From Pseudomonadota bacterium (lineage in GTDB: Bacteria; Pseudomonadota; Alphaproteobacteria; Rhizobiales; Xanthobacteraceae), in contig JAEWBW010000675.1 of NCBI GenBank assembly GCA_023390955.1, forward strand, positions 1 to 19,199: 19,199 bases of DNA, in the 5' to 3' direction. Position 1 is the stretch's first letter, and each line of letters opens with the position of its first letter. The notes beneath the pieces are model-generated. The model was given only the letters and a program-made list of their open reading frames with translations, searched no databases and was not told the origin of the DNA. Shown here in pieces: positions 6,037 to 14,046 of the stretch. The position numbers and the translations under genes are program-made.

Positions 6037-6954
6037 ATGCTGCTTGTCGTCGAACAATTTCTGAACGGATTGCAGTTCGGGCTGCTCCTTTTCCTGCTCG
6101 CGGCGGGGCTCACGCTGGTGTTCGGGATCATGGATCTCGTCAACCTGGCGCACGGCTCGCTCTACATGATGGGCGCCTATTTCGCCGCGACCTTCGCCGC
6201 GTGGACCGGCAGCTTCCTGCTCGGGGCGCTGCTTGCGCTCGGTGCCACGCTGCTCCTCGGGATCGTGCTGGAGGTGTCCGCGCTCAGACATCTCTATGGC
6301 CGCGACCATCTCGATCATGTGCTCGCGACGTTCGGCCTGATCCTGTTCTTCAATGAAGCCGTGCGCCTGATCTGGGGCCCCGCGGGCCTGGCGCTGCCGC
6401 TTCCGGCCTGGCTCACCGTGCCGGTGCCGATCCTGCCCGGCATTCACTATCCCGCCTATCGCCTCGCCATCATCATCGTGGCGCTGCTGGTGGCACTGCT
6501 GCTCTATCTCGGCGTCATGCGCACCCGCATCGGCATGCTGATCCGTGCCGGCGCGTCCAACCGCGAGATGATCGGCGCGCTCGGCATCAACATCAAGCTG
6601 CTCTACACCCTGGTGTTCGGTCTCGGTGCCGCGCTCGCGGGCCTCGCCGGGCTGATGCAGGCACCGATCCTCACCGTGCAGATCGGCATGGGCGAGAACA
6701 TCCTGATCCTCGCCTTCGTCATCATCGTGATCGGCGGCATCGGCTCGATCCGCGGCGCGTTCCTCGCTGCGATCTTCGTCGGCATGATCGACACGCTCGG
6801 CCGCGCCTTCCTGCCCAATCTGCTGCGGCAGGTGCTGAGCGGCGCCGCTGCCTCCACCGCCGCTCCCGCATTGTCATCCATGCTGATCTACCTGTTGATG
6901 GCGATCGTGCTGGTGGTGCGGCCGGAGGGGCTGTTCCCGGCCAATCGTCGATGA
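6037..6954 (+). CDS. livH: Branched-chain amino acid-type ABC transporter permease LivH
   Basis: The 305-aa inner-membrane protein has about eight hydrophobic segments and the LivH signature MDLVNLAHGSLYMMGAY near residues 30-46; GASNREMIGALGIN (about 170) is the cytoplasmic loop thought to contact the ATPases, and IIVIGGIGSIRGAF (about 228) is the conserved late segment. A TTG at 6034 is an alternative start one codon upstream, but ATG 6037 is preferred. The ATG overlaps a TGA in an upstream short frame, so its translation may be coupled. Its own stop overlaps the livM start by four bases (ATGA). It forms the membrane channel together with LivM. No periplasmic binding protein is encoded in this operon within the window, so the ligand is unknown. 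It is one of two LivH-type genes in the window. Confidence 0.94.
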   Translation: MLLVVEQFLNGLQFGLLLFLLAAGLTLVFGIMDLVNLAHGSLYMMGAYFAATFAAWTGSFLLGALLALGATLLLGIVLEVSALRHLYGRDHLDHVLATFGLILFFNEAVRLIWGPAGLALPLPAWLTVPVPILPGIHYPAYRLAIIIVALLVALLLYLGVMRTRIGMLIRAGASNREMIGALGINIKLLYTLVFGLGAALAGLAGLMQAPILTVQIGMGENILILAFVIIVIGGIGSIRGAFLAAIFVGMIDTLGRAFLPNLLRQVLSGAAASTAAPALSSMLIYLLMAIVLVVRPEGLFPANRR

Positions 6955-7887
6955 AGGGTTTTGCTGTAAGCAAGGCCGTCGTGGCCCTGATGCTGGCGGG
7001 CCTCGTGTTGCTGCCGCTCTACTCGCACCTCTCCGGCAACATCTTCATCATGACGCTGTTCACCCGCATCGTCATCCTGGCGCTGGCGGCCGCGAGCCTC
7101 AATCTCATCATGGGCTATGGCGGCATGATGAGCTTTGGCCACGCTGCCTTTCTCGGCATCGGCGGCTATGCCGTCGGTATCCTGGCGCAGGAAGGTACAG
7201 GCTCCGGCTTCATCCAGTTTCCGGTCGCGATCGCCGCGTCCGCGATCTATGCGCTGGTGGTCGGCGCGCTGTCGCTGCGCACCCGCGGCGTCTACTTCAT
7301 CATGATCACGCTCGCCTTCGCGCAGATGGCCTATTACGTCGCCTCGGGCTTGGCGCGTTACGGCGGCGATGACGGCCTCACCATCTACAAGCGCAGCGAC
7401 TTCTCCGGCCTGATCAATCTTGGCAACCGCACGCAGTTCTATTATCTCTGCCTCGGCTGCCTGATCGGCGTGATCCTGCTGATCTGGCGCATCGGCAATT
7501 CGCGCTTCGGCCTCGTCGTGCAGGGCCTGCGCTCCAACGAGCAGCGCATGCAGGCGATCGGCTTTCCCGCCAAGCGCTACCAGCTCGCCTGCTTCGTGAT
7601 CTCCGGCATGATGTGCGGCCTCGCCGGCGCGCTGCTTGCCAACAACACCGATTTCGTCAGCCCTGCCGTGATGTACTGGACCCGCTCCGGCGACCTCATG
7701 GTGATGGTGATCCTCGGCGGCATGGGCACGCTGTTCGGCCCCGTCATGGGCGCGGTGGTGTTCCTGCTGCTGGAAGAATTCCTGTCCCAGATCACCGAAT
7801 ACTGGGCGCTGATCATGGGTCCGCTGCTGCTGCTGATCGTGCTGTTCGGCCGCGGCGGCATCATGGGGCTGATCGGGAGGTTCGACC

Positions 7888-7895
<8 letters not shown>
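6951..7895 (+). CDS. livM: Branched-chain amino acid-type ABC transporter permease LivM
   Basis: The 314-aa protein has hydrophobic segments throughout and the LivM hallmarks: LNLIMGYGGMMSFGHAAFLG at about residues 50-70, TRGVYFIMITLAFAQMAYY in the middle, and the ATPase-contact loop SNEQRMQAIGFPAKRYQL at about 193-210, with VILGGMGTLFGPVMGAVVF near the end. It pairs with LivH to form the channel. Its ATG overlaps the livH stop by four bases and its end overlaps the livG start by eight, which implies tightly coupled translation. The ribosome site of livG (GGGAGG) lies inside its last codons. The length is normal for the family. Confidence 0.94.
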
Positions 7896-8647
<752 letters not shown>

Positions 8648-8655
<8 letters not shown>

Positions 8656-9361
8656 CACCTTGCTCGACGTCGACGGCATCGAAACCTGTTACGGCCTCAG
8701 CCAGGTGCTGTTCGGCCTGTCCCTGTCGATCAAGGCCGGCGAGATGGTCTCGCTGATGGGCCGCAACGGCATGGGCAAGACCACCACCATCCGCTCCATC
8801 ATGGGCCTGACGCCGGCGCGCGCAGGTGCGATCCGCTTTGCCGGCACCGAGGTGCGTCAGCTTCCTTCGTACCGGATCGCAAAGCTCGGCGTCGGCCTTG
8901 TCCCTGAGGGCCGCCAGATCTTTCCGAACCTCAATGTGCGCGAAAATCTGGTCGCTGCCGCTGCGGATCGCTTTGGCAGCAAGCAGCCGTGGACGTTGTC
9001 CGCGATCTACGATCTGTTCCCGCGGCTCTCCGAGCGCGCCTCCAACATGGGCAACCAGCTCTCCGGCGGCGAGCAGCAGATGCTCGCCATCGGCCGCGCG
9101 CTGATGACCAATCCGAAGCTTCTGATCCTGGATGAAGCGACCGAGGGCCTGGCCCCGCTGATCCGCGAGGAAATCTGGAACTGCCTGTCGCTGCTGAAGA
9201 GCCGCGGCCAGTCCATCCTCGTCGTCGACAAGAACGTCGACCACCTCGCCCGCATCTGCGACCGCCACTACATCATCGAGCGTGGCAAGACCGTGTGGAG
9301 CGGCACCTCGAACGAGCTGATGGCCGAGCCGGAGCTGCAGCACCGGTATCTGGGGATTTAG
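8648..9361 (+). CDS. livF: Branched-chain amino acid-type ABC transporter ATP-binding protein LivF
   Basis: The 237-aa ATPase has Walker A GRNGMGKTT (38-46), signature LSGGE (138-142) and Walker B LLILDE (158-163). The H-loop position holds Asn196 (VVDKN) instead of His; LivF proteins commonly have VEQN here, so this is family-typical rather than a defect. GLVPEGRQIFPNLNVRENL (82-101) is the standard LivF Q-loop neighbourhood. It pairs with LivG. It is the last gene of the operon; after its stop come palindromic repeats and the convergent end of a small secreted protein gene, so no binding protein follows. Confidence 0.95.
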
Positions 9362-9387
9362 CTCACACGCGAGCTACTCACTCCGGT

Positions 9388-9414
9388 GTCATCCTGGCGA
9401 AAGCCAGGATCCAT
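9388..9414. repeat. Palindromic intergenic repeat, copy 1
   Basis: ATCCTGGC (9391-9398), loop GAAA, GCCAGGAT (9403-9410): a perfect 8-bp stem with a GAAA tetraloop, 30 bp after livF. It is an inverted copy of the element at 9488-9514 (GTCATCCTGGCGAAAGCCAG against the reverse complement of that copy). Located between converging genes, it may end transcription from both sides. Confidence 0.8.
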
Positions 9415-9487
9415 ACCGCGAGGTCTATCGATTGCGAGTGAGATCAATCCCGAACGGCCAACCTTCGCCAAACGCCTTCCTGGGGCA

Positions 9488-9514
9488 ATGGGTCCTGGCT
9501 TTCGCCAGGACGAC
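9488..9514. repeat. Palindromic intergenic repeat, copy 2 (inverted)
   Basis: GTCCTGGC (9492-9499), loop TTTC, GCCAGGAC (9504-9511) form a perfect 8-bp stem. The 27-bp unit is the reverse complement, with few differences, of the unit at 9388-9414, about 75 bp away, so the two can also pair with each other as a large cruciform. A diverged relative lies at 18521-18545. Confidence 0.8.
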
Positions 9515-9522
9515 GCCGTGAC

Positions 9523-9888
9523 TCACCAATAAACGCCGTGACGGTGCAACTCGCGGATCACGCGGGCTTCGACTGCGGGCTGGCGGATCTTCGGCTTGCT
9601 TGTGGTCGTCGTCTTGACCGGCTGGGCAGAAGTGGTGGCAGGCGTTGTCGCCGCCGGTGCTGCTGCAGTGGTGGCCGGCTGAGTCGCGGTCGACGCGGGC
9701 GCGGCGGTCGCGGTCTGCGTGGTGGTCGGCTGCGTTGAGGCGGGCGCTTGTGACGTTGCGGCCGGCGCTGCCGGCTGCTCCGCCGATTGGCTTGAACTCG
9801 AGGCCGCCAGGCTCAGGCTTCGCGGCCCTCCGGCATAGGCCTGGGTGGCCAGAACGGACAATGCGGCGATCAGGATCAGCTTGCGCAT
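9523..9888 (-). CDS. Small secreted Ala/Thr/Pro-rich protein
   Basis: The 121-aa protein starts with a signal peptide (MRKLILIAALSVLATQAYAG) and continues with a long low-complexity stretch of Ala, Thr, Pro, Ser and Gln (about 30-95), which is probably disordered. It ends in a compact conserved-looking segment, PAVEARVIRELHRHGVYW. The start at 9888 is preceded by GGGGG at good spacing. I recall the C-terminal motif (E-A-R-x-I-R-x-L-H-R-H-G-x-Y-W) from small Bradyrhizobium proteins of unknown function. It is exported, presumably to the periplasm; the tail may bind a partner while the middle acts as a spacer. It converges on livF and has no obvious operon partner. Confidence 0.85.
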   Translation of the reverse strand: MRKLILIAALSVLATQAYAGGPRSLSLAASSSSQSAEQPAAPAATSQAPASTQPTTTQTATAAPASTATQPATTAAAPAATTPATTSAQPVKTTTTSKPKIRQPAVEARVIRELHRHGVYW

Positions 9889-10183
9889 GGAAACCCCCGT
9901 TATCAGGTCAATTCGTCTTACCTAATTCGCCCCGCGCTCAGCGCGTCAGCCGATGTGCCCCGATCTCGATCAGGGTGGTCCGGCAGGAGAGGCGATAGAT
10001 CAGGCTGAACAACTGACACCACATGACCGAACTCCATCGTTTGATCACGGTGCCAGATTAGACGGCCTGTCTTTCAGGCCGTTTTCGCGCCGCAAGAAAA
10101 ACGGCTTCGTCGGGGCGGGGAGTGGTGTCGTTGGAACGGGGCCGACGACATCATTTCACGGCGGCGTGAGGCCAAAAACCCGG
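9889..10183. other. Intergenic region between secreted protein and glutamine-synthetase-like genes
   Basis: These 295 bp contain the promoter side of the small secreted protein and the downstream side of the ligase gene (both minus). The only clear structure is the hairpin at 10062-10082. No small gene or RNA was recognised. Confidence 0.5.
10062..10085. terminator. Hairpin downstream of the glutamine-synthetase-like gene
   Basis: ACGGCCTG (10062-10069) and CAGGCCGT (10075-10082) form a perfect 8-bp stem with loop TCTTT. It is followed by TTT on the plus strand, while on the minus strand, where the upstream gene is read, the tail is only weakly T-rich. It lies about 100 bp after the ligase stop and is the best candidate for the end of the Rieske-ligase transcript. 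Confidence 0.5.
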
Positions 10184-11614
10184 TCAGAACATCTCAAAGT
10201 ATTCGCGGTGCTCCCAGTCGGTGACCTCCGACAGGAAGCGGTCGATTTCGGCGTTCTTGATGTGGGTGTAATAGTCGATGAACCCGGCCCCCAGCTGCTC
10301 GCGGAAGAACGGATCGTCCTTCAGCGCGCTAACGGCATCGCGCAGCGATTTCGGCAGCAGCGGCGCCTTGGTCTCGTAAGGCGTGTCGGCGGACGGGCCG
10401 GGATCGAGCTTGCGGTCGACGCCGTCGAGGCCCGAAAGAACCTGCGAGGCCATGTAGAGATAGGGATTGGCGGCCGGCTCGCCGACGCGGTTTTCCAGTC
10501 GCGTGGCGGCATCGTTGGCGCCGCCGAGCACGCGGATCATCACGCCGCGATTGTCGCGGCCCCAGATCGCGCGGTCGGGCGCGAGCGAGTAAGAACGATA
10601 GCGCTTGTAGCCGTTGATGGTCGGCGTCGTGAACACGGTGGCGGCGCGGGCGTGGTCGAGCAGGCCAGCGAGATAGGCCCGGGCGAACTCGCTCAGCGGC
10701 GCGTCTTTCGACATGAACATGTTCTCGCCGGTCGCGCGCGAGACGATCGACTGATGCAGATGCCAGCCGCTGGCGAACAGGTTCTGCAGTTTTGGCCGGC
10801 ACATGAAGCTGGCGTGATAGCCGTGCCGGCGCGCGATCTGCTTGATGGCCGAACGGAACAGCACCATGTTGTCGGCGGGCTCGAGTCCCTTCTTGGGCGC
10901 AAAGGTGAATTCGCACTGGCTCGGCCCGAACTCGACTTCGACGGAGCGCAAGGGCAATCCGAGCGCGACGATGTCACGGCGCAGGATTTCCAGCACCGGC
11001 TCCATCTGATCGAAGCGCTGCTCGGTGAGATACTGATAGCCGTGACTGAGCAGGCTGACCGAGGGCGGCGTGCCGGGCTGGCCGGCGTCCTCCGCGCGCA
11101 TATGCGCGTCGTCGAGCTTGAAGATGTGGAATTCGACCTCGAGCCCTGCGACGAAATCGTAGCCGCGGCTCGCCAGCTGATCGAGCGCCTTGCGGTACAG
11201 CGCGCGCGTTGCGAACGGCACCGGGCGGCCGTCGTTGAAATAGAGATCGCACAGCACCCAGCCCGTCGCGGGCGCCCAGGGCAGCACGCGGAACGTGGTG
11301 GGATCGGCGACCATCACCACGTCGGCGCCGCCCTCCATCTCCTTGACGCCGAAGCCGGCCCCCGCAGTGAACACCGGAAACACCGTGCGGTGCGAGGTGT
11401 CCTTGGCGAGCAATGTCGAGGTCATCGAGCAGCCGCTCTCCAGCGACGCGACCGCCTCGGAGGCGATGATGGTCTTGCCGCGCAGGACGCCGTGCTGGTC
11501 GGGGAAGGCGAGGCGGATGACTTCGAGGTTCTTCTCCGCGACGATGCGGGCGAGCCGCTTGGCGGCGTCCTTCTGCTCATCCGACCACAGCGCATGACGC
11601 GCGACGAAACTCAC
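10184..11614 (-). CDS. Glutamine synthetase family protein, probable gamma-glutamyl-amine ligase rather than GlnA
   Basis: The 476-aa protein has the glutamine synthetase fold: a beta-grasp N-domain (LEVIRLAFPDQHGVLRGK, 30-47) and the catalytic barrel with E159/E161 (GLEVEFHIF), E228/E235 (EVEFGPSQCEF), ASGWHLHQS with H285, NGYKRYR (334-340), the WGRDNRGVMIRV segment (351-362) and RLENR with E374. The F-D-G-S-S loop whose Asp binds ammonium in GlnA is not seen; its place holds ESGCSMTSTLL (59-69). The adenylylation Tyr region of GlnA is also absent. Such divergence is known in enzymes that attach glutamate to amines (polyamine, isopropylamine, aniline). Start GTG 11614 has AGGAG eight bases upstream. 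It follows the Rieske oxygenase on the same strand after 111 bp, which suggests a shared pathway; the amine substrate is unknown. Confidence 0.9.
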   Translation of the reverse strand: MSFVARHALWSDEQKDAAKRLARIVAEKNLEVIRLAFPDQHGVLRGKTIIASEAVASLESGCSMTSTLLAKDTSHRTVFPVFTAGAGFGVKEMEGGADVVMVADPTTFRVLPWAPATGWVLCDLYFNDGRPVPFATRALYRKALDQLASRGYDFVAGLEVEFHIFKLDDAHMRAEDAGQPGTPPSVSLLSHGYQYLTEQRFDQMEPVLEILRRDIVALGLPLRSVEVEFGPSQCEFTFAPKKGLEPADNMVLFRSAIKQIARRHGYHASFMCRPKLQNLFASGWHLHQSIVSRATGENMFMSKDAPLSEFARAYLAGLLDHARAATVFTTPTINGYKRYRSYSLAPDRAIWGRDNRGVMIRVLGGANDAATRLENRVGEPAANPYLYMASQVLSGLDGVDRKLDPGPSADTPYETKAPLLPKSLRDAVSALKDDPFFREQLGAGFIDYYTHIKNAEIDRFLSEVTDWEHREYFEMF

Positions 11615-11636
11615 TTTGGCTGCTCCTTGCTACCCT

Positions 11637-11715
11637 GTCATTCCGGGAATCGCGAAGCGAGAACCCGGAATCTCGAGGTTCCGGGCTCGATGCTCTCGCA
11701 TCGCCCCGGAACGAC
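11637..11715. repeat. Long imperfect palindromic intergenic repeat
   Basis: The ends GTCATTCCGGG (11637-11647) and CCCGGAACGAC (11705-11715) pair with one mismatch, and the interior holds further CCGGAA/TTCCGG blocks that allow a branched fold. I recognise the general look (CGTCATTCCGGG...CCCGGAATGACG) from repeats scattered between genes in Bradyrhizobium and relatives. It sits between the Rieske and ligase genes inside the presumed transcript and may affect mRNA stability there. Confidence 0.7.
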
Positions 11716-11725
11716 GTGCCTCAAA

Positions 11726-13084
11726 TCACTCCGCCGCCGTCAGCCGGTGCACGTTGTCCGCGATCTCCTTCGGCACCGGCGCGGTCCAGGGCGCGCCGCG
11801 GCGGCGCTTGACGTCGACTTCCATCCAGTAGGTTTCCCAGCCCCGCGTCGGCCCGATGCCGTCCATCGTCGCCGGCCCTTGGATCGAACGCGCATTGGCT
11901 TCGTCGAGGAACAGCATCGGCTTCTCGCCGCCGCCGACCTTCTCGATTTCCTGCCGCAGCAGGCGGCGATACTGCACGATCGCCTTGTCGCTCGAACCGA
12001 GATGCTCCTTGGTGCGATCCTGGATCGCGCCCATCGACTCCACGGCCCACTGGTCGTGCACGTTGATGTCGTTGCCCATGCCGGTATAGGTCGCGGTCTG
12101 CTGCTCGTGCGGATCGAAGCCGTAATCGTTGCTGCTGTTCTTGCGCGACTTGTAGTCCGGCAGCTCATAGAGCTCGAGCCGTTGGTCGCGCATCTTCTTC
12201 TTGTCGACCGGGTTCGAATAGCTGGTGAAGATCGCGTACCAGTAGCAATTCTCGTCGTCGATCGGCACGTGCCACTGCGTGATCGTCATCTCCGTGCTCA
12301 TGGGGATGACGAAGCCGTGCGGGAACAGCTGGTTGGTGACGCGCACATGGGTGCGCTCCTCGTCGATCTCGCGCAGCGCGATCAGCCGCAGGCCGTATTC
12401 GGTGTGCTCGACATTGATGATCGGACGGTCGTATTCGCGCAGGATTTTTGTCATCGGCAGATCGGAGCCGGCCGAAGCCCCGCGGAACTGCTTGCCGTAG
12501 GCCGTGGACGTATCCTCATCCTCGAAGAAGCGATGCAGATAGGAGGCGTGCGCGGGATCGATGCCGACCTCGAGCGCCTGCAGCCAGTTGCAGGCCATGT
12601 GGCCCTTGAAGGCAAAGGTGTGCGTGCCGGGCGCGACGAAGCAGTCGAGCTCCGGAAAGGCCGGCGGCTCGCCTTCGCCGAGATAGGCCCAGAGGATGCC
12701 GCTCTTCTCCACCACGGGATAGGAGCGCTGGCGGATGTTCTGGCAGAGCTTCGAATCCTTCGGCCCGGCCGGCGTCTCGATGCACTGGCCGGTGGCGTCG
12801 AACAGCCAGCCGTGAAACGCGCAGCGCAGGCCGCCGTGCTCGAGCCGCCCGAAGGCGAGGTCGGCGCCGCGATGCGCGCATTGGCGATCGATCAGGCCGT
12901 AACGCCCGGTCTCGTCGCGGAACAGCACCAAATTCTCGCCGAGCAATCGCACGGGGCGGATCGGACGCTCGCCCTCAAGCTCGTCCACCAGCGCCGCCGG
13001 CTGCCAGTAGCTCCGCATCAGTTTGCCGCACGGATCCTTCGGCCCGGTGCGGGTGATCAGGTCGTTCTGCTCCTGGCTCATCAT
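11726..13084 (-). CDS. Rieske non-haem iron oxygenase, alpha-type subunit (phthalate dioxygenase-like)
   Basis: The 452-aa protein has an N-terminal Rieske [2Fe-2S] domain with the ligands C69, H71, C88 and H91 (CAHRG ... CAFHGW), and a C-terminal catalytic domain with NWLQALEVGIDPAHASYLH (166-184), in which D176, H179 and H184 match the Rieske-to-iron bridge and the two His iron ligands. Length and the catalytic segment suit the single-subunit phthalate/vanillate-type group that hydroxylates or demethylates aromatic or amine substrates. These enzymes need a reductase, and none is encoded nearby. Start ATG 13084 or the adjacent ATG 13081. The gene is divergent from an IclR regulator and is followed by the glutamine-synthetase-like ligase. 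The substrate is unknown. Confidence 0.92.
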   Translation of the reverse strand: MMSQEQNDLITRTGPKDPCGKLMRSYWQPAALVDELEGERPIRPVRLLGENLVLFRDETGRYGLIDRQCAHRGADLAFGRLEHGGLRCAFHGWLFDATGQCIETPAGPKDSKLCQNIRQRSYPVVEKSGILWAYLGEGEPPAFPELDCFVAPGTHTFAFKGHMACNWLQALEVGIDPAHASYLHRFFEDEDTSTAYGKQFRGASAGSDLPMTKILREYDRPIINVEHTEYGLRLIALREIDEERTHVRVTNQLFPHGFVIPMSTEMTITQWHVPIDDENCYWYAIFTSYSNPVDKKKMRDQRLELYELPDYKSRKNSSNDYGFDPHEQQTATYTGMGNDINVHDQWAVESMGAIQDRTKEHLGSSDKAIVQYRRLLRQEIEKVGGGEKPMLFLDEANARSIQGPATMDGIGPTRGWETYWMEVDVKRRRGAPWTAPVPKEIADNVHRLTAAE

Positions 13085-13118
13085 GGCTGAGGCGTCCTTT
13101 TCTTGGAGAGGCGTCTTG

Positions 13119-13143
13119 TTCGCCTATTGAACGAATGGGCGAA
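13119..13143. promoter_or_regulatory. Candidate IclR operator between the Rieske and iclR genes
   Basis: A hyphenated 25-bp palindrome, TTCGCC-N-ATT-N5-AAT-N-GGCGAA, lies in the 113-bp gap between the divergent starts, 34 bp from the Rieske gene and 54 bp from the regulator. Size and position suit an IclR dimer or tetramer acting on both promoters. Confidence 0.55.
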
Positions 13144-13197
13144 TTATGACATGACCTTATCCGGCAGCAAGCAGTATTTTGCAGGACTTTCCCGCCC

Positions 13198-13983
13198 ATG
13201 CCCAAGCCGAAACGCAGCGAGACCGACGAGCGCGCGACCGATTTCGTCGAGAGCCTCGATCGTGGCCTGCGCCTGCTCCAGAATTTTGGCACGACGGCCG
13301 GACCGATGACGCTGAGCGATCTCGCCCGTGCCGCCGACCTGCCGCGCGCTACTGCGCGGCGCATCCTGTTCACGCTCCAGCGCGGCGGCTTCGTCGCGAG
13401 CGACGGAAAACTGTTCTCGCTGACGCCGCACGTGCTGACGCTCGCCGCGTCCTATCTGCGCTCAAGCCAGCTCGTTGCGGTGCTGCAGCCGGTGCTCGAC
13501 CGCGTCGCCACATCAGCGCAAGAGATCTCCTCGCTCGCGGTGCTCGATGGCGACGACGTCGTCTTCATCGCACGCGGCGGACCGGCGCGCGTGTTCTCCG
13601 GCGGGCTCGAAATCGGCTATCGCCTGCCGGCCTTCTGCACCTCGGTCGGCCGCGCCATGCTTGGACAGTATGATGATGCCGATCTTGCCGCGCGCCTGAA
13701 GAAGATGAAGCGCGACTCATTGACGCCGCAGACGGTGACGGATCCGAAGGCGCTGCTGGCGCGCGTCATTGCCGATCGAACGCAGGGCTATTCGCTGGTG
13801 GACCGCGAGGCCGAGCCGCATTTCCGCTCGATCTCGGTTCCCGTGCGTCGTTACGATAATGTGATCGTCGCTGCCATCAACATGGGTGCGCATGTCGATC
13901 GCGTGCCGGCGCGGGAATTGATCGATCGTTTCCTGCCGCTGCTGCGCGAGGGCGCGGACTCGGTGCGCTCGCAATTGCTCTGA
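13198..13983 (+). CDS. IclR family transcriptional regulator (PcaR/PobR-like)
   Basis: The 261-aa protein has an N-terminal winged helix-turn-helix (about 15-75: FVESLDRGLRLLQNF, LSDLARAADLPRATARRILF) and an IclR effector domain (about 88-258). The pattern RATARRILFTLQRGGFV followed by LTPHVLTLAASYL resembles the PcaR/PobR/PcaU branch, which senses aromatic acids. The ATG at 13198 has a weak AGGA about ten bases upstream. It is divergent from the Rieske oxygenase with a palindrome in between, so it very probably controls the Rieske-ligase unit and itself. Members of this branch often activate rather than repress; which applies here cannot be read from the sequence. Confidence 0.93.
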   Translation: MPKPKRSETDERATDFVESLDRGLRLLQNFGTTAGPMTLSDLARAADLPRATARRILFTLQRGGFVASDGKLFSLTPHVLTLAASYLRSSQLVAVLQPVLDRVATSAQEISSLAVLDGDDVVFIARGGPARVFSGGLEIGYRLPAFCTSVGRAMLGQYDDADLAARLKKMKRDSLTPQTVTDPKALLARVIADRTQGYSLVDREAEPHFRSISVPVRRYDNVIVAAINMGAHVDRVPARELIDRFLPLLREGADSVRSQLL

Positions 13984-14046
13984 GGCCTGCGACCCGCGCG
14001 CACGCGTCGCGGTGCATGCCTGCGCTCGCTGTGTCAAAAGGCAAAA

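Noticed and set aside
9953..13090. Plus-strand open frame of 1045 codons
   Set aside because: It lies exactly antisense to the glutamine-synthetase-like and Rieske genes, which have full family motifs. Its composition (Arg, His, Asp, Leu) is that of a shadow frame caused by high GC in third positions.
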